Shown one piece after another: positions 53,407-63,689 of a DNA stretch of 64,000 nt. The translations under genes were made by a program, and so were the position numbers. The notes under the pieces are model-generated. The model did not search any database. It saw nothing but the letters and a program-made list of their open reading frames with translations, and was not told the DNA's origin. Each line of letters begins with the position of its first letter. Position 1 is the first letter of the stretch. The stretch spans positions 235,916 to 299,915 of the forward strand of contig NZ_BMUZ01000014.1 in the NCBI RefSeq assembly GCF_014650455.1. The letters are read 5' to 3'. The stretch comes from Streptomyces xanthochromogenes (lineage in GTDB: Bacteria > Actinomycetota > Actinomycetes > Streptomycetales > Streptomycetaceae).

Positions 53407-53700
53407 CCCCTGGCTCCGCCCCGGACCCCGGGGGTGAGTTCTTCGGCCGCGGGCATCTTCAGCCCGTCATGGGGGTCCCCCCTGGCCCTTAAGACATTGG
53501 GGGAGTTTGAGGACGAGCGCCGTTCAGGCGCGAACGGGGGTCTGGGGGCGGAGCCCCCAGGGTCCGTCAACCCCCGGAGGGTCTCGGGAAGGGGCGGGGA
53601 GGGGCCAAAAACAGGGGTCCGGGGCGCAAGCCCCAGGGACCCGGCCCCGCCCGGCCCGGGGGCCACATGGCGAACCCCGCGTCCCAACATCTGGACGCCC
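53407..53700. repeat. Composite GC-rich intergenic repeat, copy E
   Basis: Between the TetR gene and ilvD: a GGGGGTCCCCCC dyad (about 53471), a GTTTGAGGACGAGCGCCGTT module (53515-53550), a GGGGGCGGAGCCCCC block (about 53554) and a GGGGCGCAAGCCCC block (about 53622). The remaining 65 bp to ilvD should hold its promoter; TAGGCT at about 53724 is a possible -10. Confidence 0.75.
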
Positions 53701-53767
53701 TGTCCAGATGGCGGAGCCAGGCGTAGGCTCGCACCAGAGCAGATCCATACCTAGGAGACGAGCGACG

Positions 53768-55618
53768 ATGCCCGAGCTGAGGTCCCGCACAGTCACCCAC
53801 GGCCGCAACATGGCGGGCGCCCGCGCCCTTATGCGGGCCTCCGGTGTAGCGAGCGAGGACATCGGCAAGCCGATCATCGCCGTGGCGAACAGCTTCACCG
53901 AGTTCGTGCCGGGCCACACCCACCTCGCCCCGGTGGGCCGGATCGTCAGCGAGGCGATCCTGGCCGCGGGCGCGGTTCCCCGCGAGTTCAACACCATCGC
54001 CGTGGACGACGGCATCGCCATGGGTCACGGCGGCATGCTCTACAGCCTCCCCTCCCGCGACCTCATCGCGGACAGCGTGGAGTACATGGTCGAGGCCCAC
54101 TGCGCCGACGCCCTGATCTGCATCTCCAACTGCGACAAGATCACCCCCGGCATGCTGATGGCGGCGCTCCGCCTCAACATCCCCACCGTCTTCGTCTCCG
54201 GCGGCCCGATGGAGTCCGGCAAGGCGACCCTGGTGGACGGCACGGTCCGCACGCTCGACCTGGTCGACGCGATCTCGGACGCCGTCAACGACAAGATCTC
54301 CGACGCGGACATCCTCCGCATCGAGGAGAACGCCTGTCCCACCTGCGGCTCCTGCTCCGGCATGTTCACGGCGAACTCCATGAACTGCCTGACCGAGGCG
54401 ATCGGCCTGAGCCTCCCCGGCAACGGCTCGGTGCTCGCGACCCACACCGCCCGCCGCGCGCTCTACGAGAACGCGGCCCGCACGGTCGTCGAGATCACCA
54501 AGCGGCACTACGAGGAGGACGACCACACCGTCCTGCCCCGCTCCATCGCGACCCGCGCCGCGTTCGAGAACGCCATGGCGCTCGACATCGCCATGGGCGG
54601 CTCGACCAACACGATCCTGCACCTGCTCGCCGCGGCCCAGGAGGCCGAACTCGACTACGGCCTCAGCGACATGGACGCCGTCAGCCGCCGCGTTCCGTGC
54701 CTCGCCAAGGTCGCCCCGAACGTCGCCAAGAACCGTACGTACTACATGGAGGACGTGCACCGCGCCGGCGGCATCCCCGCCATCCTGGGCGAGCTGTACC
54801 GCGCGGGCCTGCTCAACGAGGACGTCCACACCGTCCACTCCCGCTCCATCAAGGAGTGGCTGGACGCCTGGGACGTGCGCGGTGGCTCCCCGTCCGCCGA
54901 GGCGGTCGAGCTGTGGCACGCCGCCCCCGGCTGCGTCCGCTCGGCCACCGCGTTCTCGCAGTCCGAGCGCTGGGACACGCTGGACACCGACGCCGCCGAA
55001 GGCTGCATCCGGGACGCGGCACACGCGTACAGCAAGGACGGCGGCCTCGCGGTCCTGCGCGGCAACCTCGCCGAGGACGGCTGCGTCGTGAAGACGGCCG
55101 GCGTCGACGAGTCGATCTGGACCTTCGAGGGCCCGGCCGTCGTCTGCGAGTCGCAGGAGCAGGCCGTCGACAAGATCCTCAAGAAGGAGATCACGCACGG
55201 CGATGTCGTCGTGATCCGCTACGAGGGCCCCAAGGGCGGCCCCGGCATGCAGGAGATGCTGTACCCGACGTCGTTCCTCAAGGGCCGCGGCCTCGGCAAG
55301 ACCTGCGCACTGATCACCGACGGCCGCTTCTCCGGCGGCACTTCGGGCCTGTCCATCGGCCACGCCTCGCCCGAGGCGGCGTCCGGCGGCACCATCGCGC
55401 TGGTCGAGGACGGCGACCGCATCCGGATCGACATCCCCAACCGTACGATCGAACTCCTGGTCTCCGAAGCCGAGTTGGCGACCCGGCGCGAGGCGCTGGA
55501 CGGGGTGTACGCCCCGAAGGGCCGGGAGCGGAAGGTGTCGGCCGCGCTGCGCGCCTACGCGGCGATGGCCACCAGCGCCGACCGGGGCGCGGTCAGGGAC
55601 GTCTCGAAGCTCGGCTGA
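53768..55618 (+). CDS. ilvD: Dihydroxy-acid dehydratase
   Basis: A 616-residue Fe-S dehydratase of branched-chain amino-acid synthesis (2,3-dihydroxyisovalerate to 2-ketoisovalerate). Cluster ligands lie in CISNCDKITPGM and ENACPTCGSCSGMFTANSMN; the C-terminal GRFSGGTSGLSIGHASPEAA is family-typical. ATG 53768 follows AGGAGACG. It stands alone, away from other ilv genes. No T-box or attenuator leader is visible upstream, only the repeat. Confidence 0.96.
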   Translation: MPELRSRTVTHGRNMAGARALMRASGVASEDIGKPIIAVANSFTEFVPGHTHLAPVGRIVSEAILAAGAVPREFNTIAVDDGIAMGHGGMLYSLPSRDLIADSVEYMVEAHCADALICISNCDKITPGMLMAALRLNIPTVFVSGGPMESGKATLVDGTVRTLDLVDAISDAVNDKISDADILRIEENACPTCGSCSGMFTANSMNCLTEAIGLSLPGNGSVLATHTARRALYENAARTVVEITKRHYEEDDHTVLPRSIATRAAFENAMALDIAMGGSTNTILHLLAAAQEAELDYGLSDMDAVSRRVPCLAKVAPNVAKNRTYYMEDVHRAGGIPAILGELYRAGLLNEDVHTVHSRSIKEWLDAWDVRGGSPSAEAVELWHAAPGCVRSATAFSQSERWDTLDTDAAEGCIRDAAHAYSKDGGLAVLRGNLAEDGCVVKTAGVDESIWTFEGPAVVCESQEQAVDKILKKEITHGDVVVIRYEGPKGGPGMQEMLYPTSFLKGRGLGKTCALITDGRFSGGTSGLSIGHASPEAASGGTIALVEDGDRIRIDIPNRTIELLVSEAELATRREALDGVYAPKGRERKVSAALRAYAAMATSADRGAVRDVSKLG

Positions 55619-55640
55619 AGCCAGCCACGGCAGTGAACTT

Positions 55641-55672
55641 ACGCCCCGTCACCGGTACTCGGTGGCGGGGCG

Positions 55673-55673
<1 letters not shown>
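55641..55673. terminator. Bidirectional terminator hairpin
   Basis: ACGCCCCG-TCACCG and CGGTGG-CGGGGCGT form a 13-bp stem (one mismatch) with a GTACT loop between convergent ilvD and kinase genes. Confidence 0.75.
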
Positions 55674-57871
<2,198 letters not shown>

Positions 57872-57997
57872 GGCCCACCCCCATGTGTCCGGTTTATGCG
57901 TACGCCCGACGGAGCCTAGTCGATGGGCCGTACGGGCTCGATGGGGCTTGCTAGCCTGCGTGTTGCACGCAGAGTGAAGCCAATGGGGGAGTTGGGC

Positions 57998-58285
57998 ATG
58001 ACATCAGAATCGGCCGAAACACTGGCCTCGGGATCGACGCACCGCTACCCGGTGGCCCCCGGCTGCGAACTGAACGTCCGCAGCGGCCCCGGCACGGGCT
58101 ACTCGATCGTCGACGTCCTGCCGCTGGGCGCGACGGTCCCGGTGAACTGCCAGACCTCCGGCACGCGCGTCACGGGCCCGTACGGCACCTCGAACATCTG
58201 GGACAACATCGGCAACGGCCGGTTCGTCGCGGACGCGTACGTGAAGACGGGTAGCGACGGTTACGTGGCCCCCCGCTGCGGCTGA
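57998..58285 (+). CDS. SH3b-domain small protein
   Basis: A 95-residue bacterial SH3 domain protein (CELNVRSGPGTGYSIVDVLP, NIWDNIGNGRFVADAYVKTG) with three cysteines. SH3b domains usually bind peptidoglycan outside the cell, yet no signal peptide precedes it from any in-frame start; GGGGGAG six bases upstream supports ATG 57998. It is divergent from the kinase with a propeller sensor, suggesting a shared envelope role. A missed upstream signal peptide in another frame was not found. Confidence 0.75.
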   Translation: MTSESAETLASGSTHRYPVAPGCELNVRSGPGTGYSIVDVLPLGATVPVNCQTSGTRVTGPYGTSNIWDNIGNGRFVADAYVKTGSDGYVAPRCG

Positions 58286-58289
58286 CCCC

Positions 58290-58316
58290 GCTCCCGCCGC
58301 CCCCGGCGGGCGGAGC
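58290..58316. terminator. Candidate terminator hairpin
   Basis: GCTCCCGCCG and CGGCGGGCGGAGC form a stem with one bulge between the convergent SH3b and membrane-protein genes. Confidence 0.45.
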
Positions 58317-58338
58317 CGTCGGGCCGCCGGCCTGGGGG

Positions 58339-58845
58339 CTACTTCCGCTTGGGGCGCTTGCGGGTTGCGGGATTGTTCCTGCGGCGGGTCCACTGGGCGA
58401 GGGCCGCTTCGTATTCCTTGCGGTGCAGGGACTCGCCGGGGGCCTCGACGAAGGTGCGGGCGCAGTAGGCCAGCAGGGAGCCGATGAAGCCGATGGCCTT
58501 CAGACCCTGGAGGGAGCGGTCCGCGTCCGGGTCGGCGGGGCGGGTCGAGAAGCCCTCCCAGGTCTTGCGGAAGGCCATCGCGCTGCAGATCGCGAACATC
58601 ACGACGACCAGCACGTTGACGAACGAGCCGGTGTTCGCGAGCTGCAGCCCTTCGTACGCGAACCGCAGAACGAAGCAAGCCGCGACCGCCGCCACCAGAG
58701 CGCCGATCCCCGCACCCACCCGGCGCAGCGCGTAACCCCCGTCGTGGTCCACCCAGGTGGTGCCGAAGAATCGAATGGCCTCGGGCCGGGGCCCAGCGGG
58801 GGTCGCCCCGCCGACGGCGTCGCTTTCGCCCTTGTTCTCGGTCAT
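58339..58845 (-). CDS. Small membrane protein of unknown function
   Basis: A 168-residue protein with two clear membrane helices (about 45-62, GAGIGALVAAVAACFVLRFA, and 75-95, SFVNVLVVVMFAICSAMAF) and a weaker third, ending in a strongly basic tail (RRRNNPATRKRPKRK). No recognised domain. GATAAT (58853-58858, minus strand) lies seven bases before ATG 58845, suggesting a leaderless message. Confidence 0.75.
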   Translation of the reverse strand: MTENKGESDAVGGATPAGPRPEAIRFFGTTWVDHDGGYALRRVGAGIGALVAAVAACFVLRFAYEGLQLANTGSFVNVLVVVMFAICSAMAFRKTWEGFSTRPADPDADRSLQGLKAIGFIGSLLAYCARTFVEAPGESLHRKEYEAALAQWTRRRNNPATRKRPKRK

Positions 58846-58940
58846 GCCGTCGATTATCCCCGCATTCCCCAACCCCCGGCTCCAGCAGACACGGCCCCGG
58901 CCCGCCTAGGGGGACGCGGGCAACCGCGCGACCGGCCACG

Positions 58941-58994
58941 CACCTCCCGAACTCCCCCCACCTCCCGAACTCCCCCCACCTCCCGAACGCCCGC
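58941..58994. repeat. Three tandem 18-bp repeats
   Basis: CACCTCCCGAACTCCCCC occurs twice exactly (58941-58958 and 58959-58976) and once with two changes (58977-58994), 21 bp before the methyltransferase start. It may serve as spacer or slippage hotspot. Confidence 0.85.
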
Positions 58995-59015
58995 CCCGCA
59001 CGGCAAACTCCCCCC

Positions 59016-59831
59016 ATGACCCAACCCCGCGCCCACTCCTTCAACGCGGTCGCCGCCCAATACGCCGCCAACCGCCCGTCCTACCCCCCGGCCCTCCTCG
59101 ACGCCGTCGAGGAACTCGCGGCCCACCCCCTGCGCGACGCGAACGTCGCGGACATCGGCGCCGGCACCGGCATCGCCAGCGCCCTCCTGCACGCCCGGGG
59201 CGCAAGGGTCACCGCGGTGGAGCCGGGCGACGGCATGGCCGCGGAGTTCCGCAGGAACAACCCCGGCATCCCCCTGGTGCGGGGCGACGGCAACCACCTC
59301 CCCCTCGCCACCGCATCCGCGGACTTCATCACGTACGCCCAGGCCTGGCACTGGACGGACCCGGCGAAGGCGGGCCCGGAAGTCTGCCGAGTGCTGCGCC
59401 CGGGCGGCGCACTGGCCCTGTGGTGGAACCGCACGGACCACTCCGCACAGTGGCTCGCGGACCAGGACGCCCGAGTGCACGACTTCTTCCGAACGGACCC
59501 GTCAGCCCGAGCAGGCCAAGGGGACCAGGCGGGCCCGGCGGACCACCAACGCCCATCGGGCATCTCCGCACTGCAACGCGGCGGCCACCCGTGGGTCGAC
59601 ATCCCCGGCCTGACCTTCACCGAACGCAATATCCCGCACACCCGCAAGGTCCCCCTCACGACCCACCTGGCGAACCTCGGCAGCCACTCGGCGTTCCTGG
59701 TCATCGGTCAGGAGCGGACGAGGGAGTTCATGACCCGGGAACGCGCCGTGCTGAGCAAACTCTTTCCCGACGGCACGATCGAGGAGAGCTACGTCGTCCA
59801 CCTGCGCCTGGCCCGCACCGAAGGGCCGTGA
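59016..59831 (+). CDS. SAM-dependent class I methyltransferase
   Basis: A 271-residue methyltransferase with SAM motif VADIGAGTGIASALLHARG (about 44-62), acidic motif II VTAVEPGDG and a Methyltransf_11-type core. Substrate unknown; similar proteins act on small molecules. A Gly/Gln/Ala-rich insert (AGQGDQAGPADHQRPSG) sits near residue 170. The start follows the 18-bp repeats, with no clear ribosome-binding site. It may be linked to the ABC exporter genes after the tandem-repeat gap. Confidence 0.88.
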   Translation: MTQPRAHSFNAVAAQYAANRPSYPPALLDAVEELAAHPLRDANVADIGAGTGIASALLHARGARVTAVEPGDGMAAEFRRNNPGIPLVRGDGNHLPLATASADFITYAQAWHWTDPAKAGPEVCRVLRPGGALALWWNRTDHSAQWLADQDARVHDFFRTDPSARAGQGDQAGPADHQRPSGISALQRGGHPWVDIPGLTFTERNIPHTRKVPLTTHLANLGSHSAFLVIGQERTREFMTRERAVLSKLFPDGTIEESYVVHLRLARTEGP

Positions 59832-60050
59832 CCAGGGACCGGCATGGCCCCCCTCCCCGCCCTCGGACCGGCACGGACCGCCGCCCCGCCCTCGGACCGG
59901 CGCGGACCTCCCTGCCTCGGACCGGCATGGCCCCCCTCCCCGCCCTCGGACCGGCGCGGACCGCCCCGCCTCCGGACCGGCACGGACCAGCCCCCTGCCC
60001 GCAGACCGGCACGCAGGCCCCCCGAACCTTGACGCCCGGCCCCGATCCGG
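59832..60050. repeat. Imperfect tandem repeats with core CTCGGACCGGCRYGG
   Basis: Five related units containing GGACCGGC-CGG or GGACCGGCATGG lie between 59834 and 59995 at spacings of about 26-36 bp in the 234-bp gap between methyltransferase and ABC transporter genes. No gene is evident. Confidence 0.7.
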
Positions 60051-60065
60051 AGCAGTATTCATCAC

Positions 60066-60920
60066 ATGGTGAATTACAACCCGCACTCCCCGGGCGACAC
60101 CACCACCCCCGAGCCGGCGGCCGCCCCCGCCGCGCAGATTGCCGGCCCCGCCGCACAGGCGCCCCGCACCGCCGAGACGGCGCCCGGCCCCGCCGTGACG
60201 GCGGAAGCCCTCACCGTCGTGCGCGGCGACCGCACAGTCCTCCGGGGTCTGGACTTCACCGTTCCGCGCGCCCGCATCACCGGCCTCCTCGGCCCCTCGG
60301 GCTGCGGGAAGTCCACCCTGCTGCGGGCGATCGTGGGCACCCAGGCCAAAGCCACCGGCACCCTCACGGTCCTGGGTGCCCCCGCCGGCACCCCGGCCCT
60401 GCGTGAACGCATCGGGTACGTGACCCAAGCCCCGTCCATCTACCAGGACTTGACGGTGCGTCAGAATCTGGACTACTTCGCAGCCGTACTCCACCCCGGC
60501 CGCGCCCACCGCACGGCCCGCGCGGAACCCGTCACCCGGGCGATCGAGGACGTCGACCTCACCAGCCACGCCGACGACCTGGCCGGACGGCTCTCCGGCG
60601 GGCAACTGAGCCGGGTCTCGCTCGCGGTCGCCCTGCTCGGCGCCCCGGAACTGCTCGTCCTGGACGAACCGACCGTCGGCCTCGACCCCGTACTCCGGCG
60701 CGACCTGTGGACCCTCTTCCACTCCATCGCCACCACCCGCGGGACCACCCTCCTGGTGTCCTCGCACGTCATGGACGAAGCGGAACGCTGCCACCGCCTG
60801 CTCCTGCTCCGCGAAGGAGCCCTCCTGGCCGAGGACACCCCGGACGCCCTACGCACCCGTACCGGCACCGGAACCGTCGAGGAAGCCTTCCTCCACCTGG
60901 TCGACGAAGCCACCCGATGA
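60066..60920 (+). CDS. ABC-2-type exporter ATPase
   Basis: A 284-residue ATPase: Walker A GPSGCGKST (76-84), signature LSGGQLSRVSLA, Walker B LLVLDEPTVGLD and switch His in LVSSHVMDEA. The first 45 residues are Ala/Pro-rich and not part of the domain. Overlaps a short frame downstream (ATGA). Together with the permease it resembles DrrAB-type antibiotic or lipid exporters. Confidence 0.93.
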   Translation: MVNYNPHSPGDTTTPEPAAAPAAQIAGPAAQAPRTAETAPGPAVTAEALTVVRGDRTVLRGLDFTVPRARITGLLGPSGCGKSTLLRAIVGTQAKATGTLTVLGAPAGTPALRERIGYVTQAPSIYQDLTVRQNLDYFAAVLHPGRAHRTARAEPVTRAIEDVDLTSHADDLAGRLSGGQLSRVSLAVALLGAPELLVLDEPTVGLDPVLRRDLWTLFHSIATTRGTTLLVSSHVMDEAERCHRLLLLREGALLAEDTPDALRTRTGTGTVEEAFLHLVDEATR

Positions 60921-61081
60921 CCGTCATCGACCACCCACCACGCCCACCCCTGCCCGCACGAAGGGACGGCCCCATGACCGCCGCCGGACCCGTAACCGCC
61001 GCAGCACCCATGACGGTTGCCGCACCTATGACGGTTGCCGCACCCATGACCGCAGCGCACTCCGACGGGACGGCCCCATGA
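60917..61081 (+). CDS. Short low-complexity frame bridging the ABC genes
   Basis: A 54-codon frame (MTVIDHPPRPPLPARRDGPM...) begins ATGA-overlapped with the ATPase stop and ends ATGA-overlapped with the permease start. It consists of start-region duplications: the 18-mer GGGACGGCCCCATGACCG at 60963-60980 and 61067-61084, and GCACCCATGACGGTTGCC-type repeats at 61004-61039. It may only carry translating ribosomes across the gap. Confidence 0.4.
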   Translation: MTVIDHPPRPPLPARRDGPMTAAGPVTAAAPMTVAAPMTVAAPMTAAHSDGTAP

Positions 61082-61815
61082 CCGTGTCCCGCACCCTCGC
61101 GACCGCCGCCCGCGTCCTGCGTCAGCTGCGCCACGACCCCCGCACGATCGCGCTGCTCCTGATCGTCCCGTCCCTGATGATCATCCTGCTCAGGTACGTG
61201 TTCGACGGCAGCCCGGCCGTCTTCAACAGCATCGGCGCCTCACTGCTCGGCATCTTCCCGCTGATCACGATGTTCCTGGTGTCCTCCATCGCCACCCTGC
61301 GCGAACGCACATCCGGCACCCTGGAACGCCTCCTCGCCATGCCCCTCGCCAAGGGCGACCTGATCGGCGGCTACGCGATCGCGTTCGGCGCGATCGCCGT
61401 GCTCCAGTCGCTCATCGCGACAGGCATCGCCCTCTGGCTGCTCGACCTGAACGTCACGGGCTCCCCGTGGCTGCTCCTCCTGGTCGCCCTCCTCGACGCG
61501 CTTCTCGGCACGGCCCTCGGCCTGTTCGTCTCGGCGTTCGCGGCATCGGAGTTCCAGGCGGTCCAGTTCATGCCGGCGGTGATCTTCCCCCAGCTCCTGC
61601 TCTGCGGCCTGTTCACTCCGCGCGACACGATGCAACCGGTGCTGCGCAGGATCTCCGACGTCCTGCCCATGTCGTACGCGGTCGACGCGATGACCCAGGT
61701 CCTGCACCACCCCCACGCAACCGCCGCGTTCGCGCGGGACGCCGGCATCGTGGCCGCGGTGGCGATCCTGGTCCTGGCCCTGGGCGCGGCCACCCTGCCC
61801 CGCCGCACCCCGTGA
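61078..61815 (+). CDS. ABC-2-type exporter permease
   Basis: A 245-residue permease with six hydrophobic segments and the ABC-2 motif region GLFTPRDTMQPVLRRISDVL. It pairs with the upstream ATPase to form a drug- or lipid-type exporter. ATG 61078 overlaps the preceding short frame. The 3' end, including the stop codon, is triplicated as 15-bp repeats. Confidence 0.92.
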   Translation: MTVSRTLATAARVLRQLRHDPRTIALLLIVPSLMIILLRYVFDGSPAVFNSIGASLLGIFPLITMFLVSSIATLRERTSGTLERLLAMPLAKGDLIGGYAIAFGAIAVLQSLIATGIALWLLDLNVTGSPWLLLLVALLDALLGTALGLFVSAFAASEFQAVQFMPAVIFPQLLLCGLFTPRDTMQPVLRRISDVLPMSYAVDAMTQVLHHPHATAAFARDAGIVAAVAILVLALGAATLPRRTP

Positions 61816-61847
61816 ACCCGCACCCCGTGAACCCGCACCCCGTGAAC
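61803..61847. repeat. Three exact 15-bp tandem repeats over the permease stop codon
   Basis: CCGCACCCCGTGAAC occurs three times without gap (61803, 61818, 61833). The first copy contains the TGA stop. Confidence 0.9.
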
Positions 61848-61976
61848 TCGTACCCGCCGGCCCCGTAACCGCGCCACGCCGCGCCCCCGTACCGCCCTTC
61901 GGACGCCCCCTTCGGACACCCGCGGCCGATGCGAGGATGACGTCACGAAACGCCGCACCACCTGGAGGGTGACCGC

Positions 61977-62786
61977 ATGACCCAGACCGTCGCAGTCCTC
62001 GGCACCGGCAAGATCGGCGAGGCCCTCCTCAGCGGAATGATCCGCGCCGGCTGGCACCCGGCCAACCTCCTCGTGACCGCCCGCCGTTCCGAGCGCGCCG
62101 CGGAACTCCACACCCGTTACGGAGTGGACGCGGTCACCAACGCCGAGGCCGCCAAGCGCGCGGACACCCTGATCCTCGCGGTGAAGCCCCAGGACATGGG
62201 CACGCTCCTGGACGAGCTCGCCCCGCACCTCACCAACGACCGCCTGGTGATCAGCGCCGCCGCCGGCATCCCGAGCTCGTTCATCGAAGCCCGCCTCGCC
62301 TCCGGCACCCCCGTCGTACGCGTCATGCCGAACACGCCCGTACTGGTCGACGAGGGCATGTCGGTGATCAGCGCCGGCAGCCACGCGACGCCGGACCACC
62401 TCGCTCATACGGAGGAGATCTTCGGCGGCGTGGGCAAGACCCTGCGCGTACCGGAGTCGCAGCAGGACGCGGCAACGGCCCTCTCCGGCTCGGGCCCCGC
62501 GTACTTCTACTACCTGGTCGAGGCCATGACGGACGCGGGCATCCTGCTCGGCCTGCCGCGCGCCCAGGCGTACGACCTGATCGTGCAGTCCGCGATCGGC
62601 GCCGCCGTGATGCTGCGCGACAGCGGCGAGCACCCGGTGAAGCTCCGCGAGGCGGTGATGTCCCCGGCCGGCACGACCATCAGCGCGATCCGCGAGCTGG
62701 AGAACCACGGCGTACGGGCCGCCCTGATCGCGGCCCTCGAAGCGGCCCGCGACCGCAGCCGCGAACTGGCGTCCGGCAACAGCTGA
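61977..62786 (+). CDS. proC: Pyrroline-5-carboxylate reductase
   Basis: A 269-residue enzyme, the last step of proline synthesis. NADPH-binding AVLGTGKIGEALLSGMIRAG, VKPQDMGTLL, VRVMPNTPVLVDEGMSVISA and ALSGSGPAYFYYLVEAM are diagnostic; the dimer-forming tail VMSPAGTTISAIRELENHGV is complete. ATG 61977 follows GGAGGGTGACC. It is 13 bp from the convergent secreted-protein gene. Confidence 0.96.
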   Translation: MTQTVAVLGTGKIGEALLSGMIRAGWHPANLLVTARRSERAAELHTRYGVDAVTNAEAAKRADTLILAVKPQDMGTLLDELAPHLTNDRLVISAAAGIPSSFIEARLASGTPVVRVMPNTPVLVDEGMSVISAGSHATPDHLAHTEEIFGGVGKTLRVPESQQDAATALSGSGPAYFYYLVEAMTDAGILLGLPRAQAYDLIVQSAIGAAVMLRDSGEHPVKLREAVMSPAGTTISAIRELENHGVRAALIAALEAARDRSRELASGNS

Positions 62787-62798
62787 TCCGCCCCGCCG

Positions 62799-63497
62799 CT
62801 ATTCCTTCCCGTACGGCCGCCGCACCACGGCGGCGGCCAGCCCGCCGCCGACGAGTGCGAGCGCACCCCCGCCGATCAGGCTCAGCACACCGACGGGGGT
62901 GTCCGGAAGAGCGGCTCGCGCGGCCTCGAACGCGTTGTCCCCTCCGCTGTCGCGGTCGGAAGCCCCGCCCGGCGAACTGTCGACGGACCCGGCCGGCGGG
63001 TCCACCGAGTAGACGGCCGGGGCGACAGCCGCGCCGGTGGCCGCTCGGACCATTGATCCGGTGGCCGATCCCGTGGAGGGTTCGCCGACCTGGGCCGAAG
63101 CCGGCCGGACGGCCGATCGGCCAGGGCCACCAACGGCCGTACCGATACCCGAGTGGCCGGCGGAAGCGCTCGCCCCGGGGGAGGTGCTCGTCCCGGCGCC
63201 TCGCGCATGGCCCGCCCCCGGCACCCGCACCGACCGCAGGTCCGCCGCGAGCTGCCACCCGTGCCGCAACCTCGCCTCTAGCCGGGCCACCACCCGATCG
63301 GAACCGCTGGCACCTACGGCGGCCCGGAGCCGCTGGATCTCGCCCAGGGTCCCCTCGTTGACCGCGTCGACGACCCGCAGCCGCATCTGGGCGATCCGCT
63401 CATCGCCGTTCACGGCGTGCGCGGCCCCGGGCGCGACGGCCATCCCCAACAGGAGGAGGGTCGCGGTGGCCACGGCAATCCGAAGAAGAGACCTCAT
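62799..63497 (-). CDS. Secreted, C-terminally membrane-anchored protein of unknown function
   Basis: A 232-residue protein with signal peptide 1-28 (cleavage near AHAVNG), a helical region (30-95), a Ser/Gly/Ala-rich linker and a C-terminal membrane helix (about 201-222, VGVLSLIGGGALALVGGGLA) with the basic tail RRPYGKE. No recognised domain. It is divergent from the rRNA promoter region. Confidence 0.8.
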   Translation of the reverse strand: MRSLLRIAVATATLLLLGMAVAPGAAHAVNGDERIAQMRLRVVDAVNEGTLGEIQRLRAAVGASGSDRVVARLEARLRHGWQLAADLRSVRVPGAGHARGAGTSTSPGASASAGHSGIGTAVGGPGRSAVRPASAQVGEPSTGSATGSMVRAATGAAVAPAVYSVDPPAGSVDSSPGGASDRDSGGDNAFEAARAALPDTPVGVLSLIGGGALALVGGGLAAAVVRRPYGKE

Positions 63498-63660
63498 ACC
63501 GTCAAGCTAGGTCGCGGGGCGCGGCCAGGAGATCAGCCGTCCCGCCAGGCCTGCCTCGGCCGAAAGTACGAGGTCGAAGGCTTACGGGCTCCCCGAACCG
63601 ACCCGCACGGCCGACGCCCGGCGGCCCTTTGGCGGCTCCTCTGCGGGCACCGGTCGAGGG

Positions 63661-63689
63661 TTGACACGGCCCTCCCCCGTACGTAGTGT
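63661..63689 (+). promoter_or_regulatory. Consensus sigma-70 promoter, probably rRNA operon P1
   Basis: TTGACA (63661-63666), 17-bp spacer, TAGTGT (63684-63689): the best vegetative promoter in the window, pointing into the rRNA leader. Confidence 0.8.

Noticed and set aside
53407..53767. A T-box or attenuator leader for ilvD
   Set aside because: The gap is explained by the dispersed repeat; no specifier loop, leader peptide rich in Val/Leu/Ile or antiterminator pairing is visible.
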